Positions 35,218-43,266 of a stretch of 64,000 nt of DNA are shown piece after piece (the first letter of the stretch is position 1; each line of letters starts with the position of its first letter). Under the pieces are notes generated by a model that worked only from the letters and a program-made list of their open reading frames with translations, did not search any database and was not told the origin of the DNA. Where the stretch lies: contig JAEUQO010000202.1 in the NCBI GenBank assembly GCA_016789605.1, positions 1-64,000 of the forward strand, read 5' to 3'. A program made the translations under genes and the position numbers. Origin of the DNA: Acidobacteriota bacterium (GTDB taxonomy: Bacteria; Acidobacteriota; Blastocatellia; RBC074).

Positions 35218-37620
35218 ATGAAACGAGAAGAAATCGAAGACATTTACACGCTTTCGCCCACACAAGCAGGCATGTTGTTTCAGGCACTGGCGCAACCGGA
35301 AGGCGGCGTTTACTTCGAGCAAGGTGTGTGCACGTTGCGCGGCCCGCTCAATACCGCTGTTTTCAACGACGCGTGGCAACGTGTCGTGGCGCGGCACGCC
35401 GTTTTGCGCACCAGTTTTGCCTGGGCCGGGTTGAGCAAGCCGGTGCAGATCGTTCACCGCGCGGTGCAATTGCCGTTTGCGGAAATGGACTGGCGCACAC
35501 GGACCGCTGCCGAGCAACAGCAGCGTGAACGGCTTTTTTTGCAAGACAACCGGCGGCGCGGTGTCTCGTTGAGCGAAGCGCCGTTAATGCGTTTGTCGTT
35601 GCTGCGTCTGGCGGACGACGTTCATCGTTGCGTGTGGGGCATTCATCACCTGATTCACGACGCCTGGTCAACCTTCCTGTTGCTGGGCGAAGTGCTGGCG
35701 ATTTACGAAGCTTTGCTGAACGGGCGCGAACCGCAGTTGCCGCCCGCGCCTGCTTTTCGTGATTACATCGCCTGGCAAAAGCGGCAGACGTTAGAGGATG
35801 CCGAAAGTTATTGGCGGCAAACCTTGCGCGGTTTTACTGAACCGACACCGCTACCGCACGTTCAAACCGCGCCGTCGTCGGCTGCACCGTTCGGCCAGGA
35901 AGAAGCATTTTTGTCGGCAGAGGCGACGGCAGAACTAAATGCTTTCGCGCGACAACAGCAACTGACGCTGAACACCGTGTTGCTTGGCGCCTGGGCGCTG
36001 TATCTGGGGCGAATGAGCGGACGGCGCGATATCGTTTTCGGCACGGTGCTGTCCGGGCGTCCGCCGGAATTGCCGGGCGTGGCCGAAATGATTGGGCCGT
36101 TGATCAATACATTGCCGACGCGCGTGCTCTTGCCAGAGCAGGCAACGCTTCTGGATTGGTTGCAAGAATTGCAACGCGCGCAGTTGCGGTTGCGCGATTT
36201 TGAGCATACGCCGTTGCGGTCGGTGCAAAGCTGGAGCGAAATAGCCAACGGCCAGCCGCTGTTTAACAGCATCGTCATTTTTCAAAATGCCTTTGGCGAC
36301 TTGTCCGGCAAACAGGTTGCGGGGGTGTGCATCGAGCAGGTGCATTCGCTCGGCCATTCAAACTTTCCGCTTTCATTGCGAGTGACGCCGCGCGCGCGCT
36401 TGTGGCTGGAGGCGCTTTATGACGCAAGCCGATTTTCCGCTGAATCTATCAACACGATTCTGACCGAATTCCAGTCTGTTTTGCTGAGCCTGGTGAAACA
36501 GCCCACGGCGCGGCTCGCCGAATTCCTGACTGTTGCCCGTCGCACGTTCAGCAAAAAACTCAATCAGGTGCAGCCGAAAGCTGTTGTGTTGGCGGCACAG
36601 GAACTGGTCGTTTGCGAACCGTTGCAATCCGGCGGTGCATTTCCATTGCTGGTTCGACCGCACGCGTTAGAGCTAGACCTAACGGATTGGGCGGCGGGCA
36701 ATCGCGCCTGGATCGAAAGCGCGTTGCTGCGTCACGGGGCGCTGCTGTTCCGTGGGTTTCGCGTCAACGCGCTGCAATCGTTTGAGCGATTTATGCAAAC
36801 GCTCTCGCCCGAATTGTTGGAATACCGGGAACGTTCAACGCCGCGCACGCAGTTGCAGGGCAAAGTCTATTCTTCGACCGAATACCCGCCGCATCAGGAA
36901 ATCGCGTTTCACAATGAATTTTCGTATGCCTATACCTGGCCGATGAAAATCGCGTTTGGTTGCGTGCAAGCGTCTGCCACCGGGGGGGAAACGCCACTGG
37001 CTGACAGTCGCGCTGTGTATGCGAAATTGTCTCCGGCCTTGCGCAAACGCTTTGAGCAGGAGGGCGTAATGTACGTGCGCAATTATGGCGCGGGCATTGA
37101 TTTGAGCTGGGAAGAGGCTTTTCAGACAACCGACCGCGCCGTTGTCGAAGCATACTGTCGGCAAGCGCCCCTGGCATTTGAATGGCGCGCGGGTAACCGG
37201 TTGCGCACACGCCAGATTCGTCACGCCGTCACACAACATCCGCGCACGAGAGAAATGGTCTGGTTCAATCAAGCGCATCTGTTTCACCTGACCAACCTGG
37301 AACCCGCCGTGCGCCAGGCGATGGCGGAAACGTTTTCGCCGGATGAGTTGCCGCGCAATGCGTATTATGGCAGCGGCGCGCCGATAGAAGACGACGTTCT
37401 GGAAGAGATTCGCACGGTTTATCAAGCCGCTTCCATTCGCTTTCCGTGGCAGCCGGGAGACGTGTTGTTGCTGGACAATGTGCTGATTGCGCACGGACGC
37501 CGCTCTTTTACCGGCGCACGAAAAATCATCGTCGCCATGGCCGAACCATTCACCGTGCCGCAATTCGAGCCGGCAGTCGCGGCGACCAGCGCGTACGCAA
37601 CAGGGGAGGCGCGGAACTAA
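35218..37620 (+). CDS. C domain fused to TauD/SyrP-like Fe(II)/2-oxoglutarate hydroxylase
   Basis: An 800-residue two-domain protein. Residues about 5-430 are a condensation domain opening with EDIYTLSPTQAGMLF and retaining HHLIHDAW (HHxxxD with Ala for Gly). Residues about 470-785 are a TauD-family dioxygenase with facial triad His565-x-Glu567 (FHNEFSY) and His759 (AHGRRSF); Glu instead of Asp is the pattern of SyrP-type NRPS hydroxylases. It therefore probably forms a peptide bond and beta-hydroxylates a carrier-bound residue. There is no A or PCP domain. The next NRPS polypeptide (39551) opens with an inactive C-like domain. The start has GAGG at 6 nt. Its substrate is uncertain because the downstream A-domain code is not recognised. 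Confidence 0.88.
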   Translation: MKREEIEDIYTLSPTQAGMLFQALAQPEGGVYFEQGVCTLRGPLNTAVFNDAWQRVVARHAVLRTSFAWAGLSKPVQIVHRAVQLPFAEMDWRTRTAAEQQQRERLFLQDNRRRGVSLSEAPLMRLSLLRLADDVHRCVWGIHHLIHDAWSTFLLLGEVLAIYEALLNGREPQLPPAPAFRDYIAWQKRQTLEDAESYWRQTLRGFTEPTPLPHVQTAPSSAAPFGQEEAFLSAEATAELNAFARQQQLTLNTVLLGAWALYLGRMSGRRDIVFGTVLSGRPPELPGVAEMIGPLINTLPTRVLLPEQATLLDWLQELQRAQLRLRDFEHTPLRSVQSWSEIANGQPLFNSIVIFQNAFGDLSGKQVAGVCIEQVHSLGHSNFPLSLRVTPRARLWLEALYDASRFSAESINTILTEFQSVLLSLVKQPTARLAEFLTVARRTFSKKLNQVQPKAVVLAAQELVVCEPLQSGGAFPLLVRPHALELDLTDWAAGNRAWIESALLRHGALLFRGFRVNALQSFERFMQTLSPELLEYRERSTPRTQLQGKVYSSTEYPPHQEIAFHNEFSYAYTWPMKIAFGCVQASATGGETPLADSRAVYAKLSPALRKRFEQEGVMYVRNYGAGIDLSWEEAFQTTDRAVVEAYCRQAPLAFEWRAGNRLRTRQIRHAVTQHPRTREMVWFNQAHLFHLTNLEPAVRQAMAETFSPDELPRNAYYGSGAPIEDDVLEEIRTVYQAASIRFPWQPGDVLLLDNVLIAHGRRSFTGARKIIVAMAEPFTVPQFEPAVAATSAYATGEARN

Positions 37621-37622
37621 CG

Positions 37623-39527
37623 ATGTGCGGCATTGTAGCCATCTTTTCCCGTGAAGCGCCGATTGCCGCGGATGCGCTGCGCCGAGCCACTGAGCGGTTA
37701 CATCATCGCGGGCCGGATCAGCGTGGACAGTGGACGGCGACCCACCAGCGCGTCGGATTGGGCCACACCCGGCTGAGCATCATTGACCTGGAGGCGGGCA
37801 CGCAGCCGCTGGCCAATGAAGATGAATCGCTGCACGCGGTGGTCAACGGCGAATTTTACGATTACGAACGTGTGCAACACCGGTTGGAACAGCGCGGCCA
37901 CCGTTTGCGCAGCCGCTCTGACAGCGAAATCCTGTTGCACCTGTACGAAGAATTCGGCACGGATTGTTTGCGTCACCTGCGCGGAGAATTCGCCTTTGTC
38001 TTGTGGGACGAACGGCAACAAACACTGTTTGCCGCGCGCGATCGCTTTGGCATCAAGCCGCTCTTTTATGCGCGTCGCGGAGAGGCCTTATATCTGGCGT
38101 CGGAATTCAAAGCCCTGTTGGCTGCGGGTGTTTCGGCGCGCTGGGATGCAGAGTCGCTGCATCAGCAATTGTTCCTGTATCAAAATCAGGATCGCACCTT
38201 GTTTGACGGAGTGCTGCAAATTCCGCCGGGCTGTTTTTTGCTGGCGACGCCGCGACATCAGCAGATCGTGCGTTACTGGGACCTGGATTACCCGGCACAG
38301 GAAGCGCAGACAGGCGGCTCTCTTTCGGATGACGCGCACCTCGAACGTTTACGCGAGGCGCTGGCCGACGCCGTTCGTGTGCGGTTGCGCGCAGATGTTC
38401 CCGTGGGATGTTTTCTCAGCGGAGGCCTGGATTCCTCAGCAGTGTTGGGCTTCGCCGCGCAATCGCAAACAGAACCGCCACACAGTTATACCGTGGCTTT
38501 TGATCAGGCTGATTACGATGAAACCGAGGTGGCGCGCGAAACCGCCGCGCATTGCAAGGCAAGGTTTCGCTGTGTTCCGGTCAGTCAGGACGATATTGCC
38601 GATCATCTGGCAGCGACCATCGCGCAAGGCGAAACCATTGGCGTCAACTGGCACGCGGTGGCGCGTTACCTGCTTTGCCGCGCCATACACGACGATGGTT
38701 ACAAGGTTGTTTTGAGCGGTGAAGGCGGCGACGAATTGTTTGCAGGATATTTGCAATTGCGGCAAGACCACTTGCTCAATGCGTCAGCGCCTTCTTACGC
38801 CGATGCTGATGCCCGCTGGCTAACGGGCGAACGCGCACACCAAACGCCGCACAGTCTGCCCGCGACGTTGGCCGTCGTGCAGCGCATGCTCGGATTTGTC
38901 CCGGCGTGGCTGAGCAAGCTCGCGGTGGGCCGTTCCATCTTTCACCTGCTCTTGCAGCGCGATTTTGCCGCCGCATTTGCCAATCACAATCCCTTTCAAA
39001 CCTTCCTGAGCCAGTTTGATCTGGCCGGTCAGCTGGCCGGACGCAATCCGCTGCGCCAGTCGCAGTATTTGTGGACGCGTTCGATTCTTCCCAATTACAC
39101 GCTCTTTGCCGAGCGGTTGGAAATGGCGCACGCCGTCGAGGTTCGCGTTCCCTTGCTTGACCATCGCTTGTTTGAAGCCGTGCGCGCGTTGCCGACGACG
39201 TTGCTCATTCGCGGGGCGCGCGAAAAACACGCCTTGCGTGAAGCGGCGCGCCCCTGGCTGACCGGCACCGTTTACGAACGCGCCAAACATCCGTTTTTGG
39301 CTCCGCCAGTGACGCTGGCGAACGGCGGAAGATTGCACGCCCTGGTGCAAGACACGTTACGGGGGCAGGCGCTGGCAGACGTGCCGTTTTTCGAGCCAGC
39401 AGCGGTTGCCAGTTTGCTGGACAAACTGCCCGCACTGGATGAAAGCCGCCGCATGGCGCTGGATGCCACGCTGCTTATGCTGCTCTGCGTTTGTTGTTTA
39501 CAGCAACACTATCGCCTGTCGCTGTAA
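37623..39527 (+). CDS. asnB: Asparagine synthase (glutamine-hydrolysing), AsnB type
   Basis: A 634-residue amidotransferase. Cys2 becomes the N-terminal nucleophile after Met removal (MCGIVAIFS). The glutaminase domain (to about 210) contains RLSIIDL, VNGEFYDY and FAARDRFGIKPLFY. The synthetase domain has the PP-loop FLSGGLDSS and LSGEGGDELFAGY. The start at 37623 is fixed by the invariant MCGI; it lies 2 nt after the previous stop. It converts Asp to Asn with Gln as nitrogen donor. Within the cluster it may supply Asn as a building block or amidate a carboxylate of the product. The A-domain codes seen do not include a clear Asn code, so amidation of a residue or an Asn module further right are both open. 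Confidence 0.92.
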   Translation: MCGIVAIFSREAPIAADALRRATERLHHRGPDQRGQWTATHQRVGLGHTRLSIIDLEAGTQPLANEDESLHAVVNGEFYDYERVQHRLEQRGHRLRSRSDSEILLHLYEEFGTDCLRHLRGEFAFVLWDERQQTLFAARDRFGIKPLFYARRGEALYLASEFKALLAAGVSARWDAESLHQQLFLYQNQDRTLFDGVLQIPPGCFLLATPRHQQIVRYWDLDYPAQEAQTGGSLSDDAHLERLREALADAVRVRLRADVPVGCFLSGGLDSSAVLGFAAQSQTEPPHSYTVAFDQADYDETEVARETAAHCKARFRCVPVSQDDIADHLAATIAQGETIGVNWHAVARYLLCRAIHDDGYKVVLSGEGGDELFAGYLQLRQDHLLNASAPSYADADARWLTGERAHQTPHSLPATLAVVQRMLGFVPAWLSKLAVGRSIFHLLLQRDFAAAFANHNPFQTFLSQFDLAGQLAGRNPLRQSQYLWTRSILPNYTLFAERLEMAHAVEVRVPLLDHRLFEAVRALPTTLLIRGAREKHALREAARPWLTGTVYERAKHPFLAPPVTLANGGRLHALVQDTLRGQALADVPFFEPAAVASLLDKLPALDESRRMALDATLLMLLCVCCLQQHYRLSL

Positions 39528-39550
39528 TTGTCAGAAACGAGGAAAGAGGA

Positions 39551-42500
39551 ATGACCGCAATTACCAACGCTGCCGCCGAAACCGCTGTGCCCGCCGTGCT
39601 GCCCGCTACGTTGCAAGGCTATCGGCTGTCGCCGCAACAGCGCCGCGTCTGGCAGCAACAGGAAACAGGGTTCAGCGGATTCGCACAGGTTGTCTGGCGC
39701 ATCACCGGCGCTTTGCGGCCAGACCTGTTGTCACGGGCTTTGCGGCAAGCAATGACCAGGCAGCAAATTTTGCGCACGACCTTTCACCGATTGCCGGGCA
39801 TGACGTTGCCGGTGCAGGTCATCAATGAACGAATGCCGCTGCCCTGGGAAGTGCGCGAATTGGCGGCACGACAGGATGAGCGCGAGTCTTTGGTGACAGA
39901 GGCGCAGGCAAACGAACAACAACGATTGTATGACGCTGACCGTGGGCCGTTGTGGCGGGCGTTGTTATTGTCGTTTTCCGGTCAGGAAAATTTTCTGTTG
40001 TTGACGTCTTCCTTGTTGGTGGCTGATCAACGAACGCTGAACCTGTTGGCGGGTGAATTGGCGCAAGATTGCGCGGCGGCTGCCTGGGACGGGCAAGCAG
40101 AAGAGGAAGAGCTCACGCAGTATGTGCAATTTGCGGAATGGCAAAACGATTTGCTGGAAACGCTGGCTGAAAGCGGCGAAAGCGAGGCGCGCTGGCCGTG
40201 GCAACGGGAAAACCCGTCCGAAGAGTCATGGCTGAAATTGCCCGGTGAATCTTTCTCGCCGATTTCCGCCGCGCCGTTGTTCGCATCATTTTTCAGGGAT
40301 GTGCCGCCCGCAACGGCGGCAACGATTGACGCGTTTTGTCGGCGTCAAAACGTGGCGCGCGAAAGCTGTCTGCTTGCTTGTCTGGCGACGCTGGTTTCGC
40401 GTTATGGCGCGAGCACCGAAGTTTTTCTTGGCTGGCAGGCAGATGGGCGAAGCGTTGATGAGTTACAGTCGGCTTGTGGACCTTACGCCAAAATCCTGCC
40501 GCTGTTTTTTCAGCTTGATGCGGCAAGGAGCTTCGCTGACTTCTTATGTGAAGTCGAGGCGCAGCGCCAGGCGACGCGTGCGCGGCAAGATGAATTTTTC
40601 TGGGAGCAGTTGCCGTCGGCTGTCGCCACTGCCTGGCCATTCTGGTTCGCTTTCCACCGCGCAGGTGAACCGCCTTTGCCAATCGCTGGCGAACCGCGCT
40701 TTTCCGTGTGGCGACAAGCGGGACAGCCAGAGCCGGGAAAGCTGGGGCTGGCGATTGACGCCAGCATGGAATCCTGGCGGTTGTGCTGGCATTACGACAC
40801 GCGCTTTCTGCCTGCCGCCGTCGTGGAACGAATCGCGGAAGGCTTTGAGGCGCTGCTCAATGATGCGTTGCAACGTCCTGCCGCCGCAATCGGCGCATTG
40901 TCCGTTATCGGCGCACAACAGCGGCAACAATTGCTCACGAGCTTCAACCAAACTGCCGCCGATTACCCGCGCGAACAGTGCATTCATCACCTGATCGAGG
41001 CGCAGGCCAGAGAACATCCACAACGCATCGCCGTACAGTCAGCAGCCAGCGGCGATACGGCTGCAAGCAGCCTGAGTTACGCCGAACTGAATGCGCGCGC
41101 CAATCAGTTGGCCAGACGATTGCAAGCGCTGGGCGTTGGCCCGGAAACCATCGTCGGCGTGTGTGTGGAACGCGCACCAGAAATGCTGGTCGGCATTTTG
41201 GCCATTCTCAAAGCAGGCGGCGCATATCTGCCTCTCAATCCCGACCTGCCGCCGGAGCGTCTGGCGTTCATCGTGAATGATGCCGGGGCGAACATTCTTC
41301 TGACCAAAGAGCATTTACGCGCCCGCCTGCCGCAAGCGCCACGGGTGCTTTGCCTGGAGCGCATCAAATATGCCGACGCGGAAGCCGCCCCCCTGCCGAG
41401 CGAAGTGAATGCCTCACATCTTGCTTATGTCATTTACACCTCGGGTTCGACAGGACAGCCCAAAGGCGTGCTCGTCACACATCGCAATCTGGTGCATTCG
41501 ACGACGGCGCGTTTGCGTTATTACCGCGCGCCAATCACCAACTTCATGCTGGTTTCTCCGTTTGCTTTTGACAGTTCGATTGCCGGCATTTTCGGCACGC
41601 TATGTCAGGGCGGAACGCTGACGCTGGCGCCGGAAAACTTTCAGCAGGATGTGAATCAGTTCGCGGCATTGCTCGACGCGCTTCAGGTTTCGCATTTGCT
41701 TTGTATTCCGTCGCTTTATCAGGCGCTGCTTGATCCGTTGCGCCGTCATGCTCTCTCGGCGTTGCGCACGGTGATTGTGGCCGGCGAATCCTGTGCGCGC
41801 CGGTTGGTTAACCGGCACCACGAATTGTTTCCCCAGGTCACGCTATGCAACGAATACGGCCCGACGGAAGTCAGTGTCTGGAGCACCGTCGAAGAGTGTT
41901 TGCCCGCGGCGGCGGAAGCGCCCGTGCTTATTGGGCGGCCAATCACCAATACGCAGGCGTATTTGTTGGATGAGCGCGGCCAATTGTCGCCGCTCGGCGC
42001 GCTGGGCGAGTTGTATTTGGGCGGAGAAGGCGTTGCGCGCGGATATTTGCGCCGCCCGGAATTAACGGCGGAAAAATTTGTGCCTCATCCATTCAGCACC
42101 CAACCGGGCGCGCGTCTTTATCGCACGGGCGATCTGGCGCGGTTTACTGCCGATGGCAAGCTGGAGTTTTTAGGCCGCCGCGATGGTCAGATCAAGCTGC
42201 GCGGATTTCGCATCGAACTGGAAGAGATTGAAAACACATTACGCCAGCATCCGGCCTTACAAGACGCCGTCGTGGCGGTTAAACCGCTGGCCGTGTCTTC
42301 AGCCGTTGAGCCTGATGGATTGGCAGATGCAAAGGCCGAAATTGACTTGGCGCGTTTGGTGGCGGAGCTGGAAGCTTTGTCAGAAAACGAAGCGGAGCTT
42401 GCCTTGCAGGCTGGGCCTCGCGCCGAGAACAACAACGCCGCTTCCGTTAATCGGCGCGTACGCCGTGCGTCGCGGTTTGAACTTTCGTTGGAGCTGAAAG

Positions 42501-43246
42501 ACGACGCTTTCATCCGCCCGCCGCGCGACACGCAACGCGAATGGTTACTGAATCAGGCCCTCAGCGAATTTGCCGAAGACTTGTCACAACTCGACCGGCT
42601 GGCGGCGCGTTTTGTGCCTGGCGCGGCAACCGATTGGCAAACGCTTGCCCGGGATCGTTCACAGGTGGCGCTCAGCGCACAGGAAATCATGGAAGATTGG
42701 CAAATTCCTGTGTTGCGTGTGATGGCGGAAACGGTCGGCGCGCAGGCCGGTCACATTCTCGAAATCGGATTTGGGCGCGGCATCTCGGCCTCGCTGATTC
42801 AGCAATACGATGTCGCGTCGCACACGATCATCGAATGTAACGAACACGTGGTCGAACACTATTTCCGCCCCTGGCAGCAACGTTACCCGGGGCGCGACAT
42901 TCGCCTGTGCCAGGCCAAATGGCAGGATGTGACGGCGCAACTGGGCATATACGACGCCATTCTTTTTCACGCCTATCCGCTTACTCCTCACGAAGTGCAG
43001 CAGAACGCCGCGGGCGTTGCGACATTCGCGGGCGATTTTTTCGCCGTCGCCGCCGCGCATTTACAACCCAACGGTGTGTTCACGTATTTGTCGCACGAGA
43101 TGGATTCGCTCAGCCGCCGCCACCAGCGCTTGCTGTTGACGCATTTCCGCTCGTTCAGCGTCAGTGTGATGCCGCTGGAACTGCCCGCCGATTGTCGCGA
43201 CTGGTGGTGGGCGGACGTGATGGCGATTGTCACCGCACGGAAATAG
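39551..43246 (+). CDS. NRPS: inactive C-like domain - A (core only) - GAMT-like methyltransferase
   Basis: A 1231-residue protein starting after a strong GAGGAAAGAGGA site. Residues about 20-450 are a C-family domain opening with YRLSPQQRRVWQQQ but with SSLLVAD where HHxxxDG is expected. The A domain (about 470-920) has YTSGSTGQPKG; its core-domain code is DSALIAEVW, which I cannot assign. It stops after motif A8 (LRGFRIELEEIE): the A9-A10 subdomain with the catalytic Lys is absent. A tail-like helix (LVAELEALSENEAELAL) and then a methyltransferase (about 985-1230) follow. The methyltransferase has the SAM motif ILEIGFGRG (from 1069), IIECNEHV, ILFHAYPL and DCRDWWW, strongly recalling guanidinoacetate N-methyltransferase. 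The missing A9-A10 sequence is found at the start of the next protein. Confidence 0.87.
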   Translation: MTAITNAAAETAVPAVLPATLQGYRLSPQQRRVWQQQETGFSGFAQVVWRITGALRPDLLSRALRQAMTRQQILRTTFHRLPGMTLPVQVINERMPLPWEVRELAARQDERESLVTEAQANEQQRLYDADRGPLWRALLLSFSGQENFLLLTSSLLVADQRTLNLLAGELAQDCAAAAWDGQAEEEELTQYVQFAEWQNDLLETLAESGESEARWPWQRENPSEESWLKLPGESFSPISAAPLFASFFRDVPPATAATIDAFCRRQNVARESCLLACLATLVSRYGASTEVFLGWQADGRSVDELQSACGPYAKILPLFFQLDAARSFADFLCEVEAQRQATRARQDEFFWEQLPSAVATAWPFWFAFHRAGEPPLPIAGEPRFSVWRQAGQPEPGKLGLAIDASMESWRLCWHYDTRFLPAAVVERIAEGFEALLNDALQRPAAAIGALSVIGAQQRQQLLTSFNQTAADYPREQCIHHLIEAQAREHPQRIAVQSAASGDTAASSLSYAELNARANQLARRLQALGVGPETIVGVCVERAPEMLVGILAILKAGGAYLPLNPDLPPERLAFIVNDAGANILLTKEHLRARLPQAPRVLCLERIKYADAEAAPLPSEVNASHLAYVIYTSGSTGQPKGVLVTHRNLVHSTTARLRYYRAPITNFMLVSPFAFDSSIAGIFGTLCQGGTLTLAPENFQQDVNQFAALLDALQVSHLLCIPSLYQALLDPLRRHALSALRTVIVAGESCARRLVNRHHELFPQVTLCNEYGPTEVSVWSTVEECLPAAAEAPVLIGRPITNTQAYLLDERGQLSPLGALGELYLGGEGVARGYLRRPELTAEKFVPHPFSTQPGARLYRTGDLARFTADGKLEFLGRRDGQIKLRGFRIELEEIENTLRQHPALQDAVVAVKPLAVSSAVEPDGLADAKAEIDLARLVAELEALSENEAELALQAGPRAENNNAASVNRRVRRASRFELSLELKDDAFIRPPRDTQREWLLNQALSEFAEDLSQLDRLAARFVPGAATDWQTLARDRSQVALSAQEIMEDWQIPVLRVMAETVGAQAGHILEIGFGRGISASLIQQYDVASHTIIECNEHVVEHYFRPWQQRYPGRDIRLCQAKWQDVTAQLGIYDAILFHAYPLTPHEVQQNAAGVATFAGDFFAVAAAHLQPNGVFTYLSHEMDSLSRRHQRLLLTHFRSFSVSVMPLELPADCRDWWWADVMAIVTARK

Positions 43247-43266
43247 GAGCCGCAAGAGATTGCTTT

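Noticed and set aside
42907..43266. Extension of the 43267 NRPS upstream to 42907
   Set aside because: It would overlap the conserved methyltransferase domain in another frame; the ATG at 43267 opens into a docking-like helix shared with other cluster proteins.
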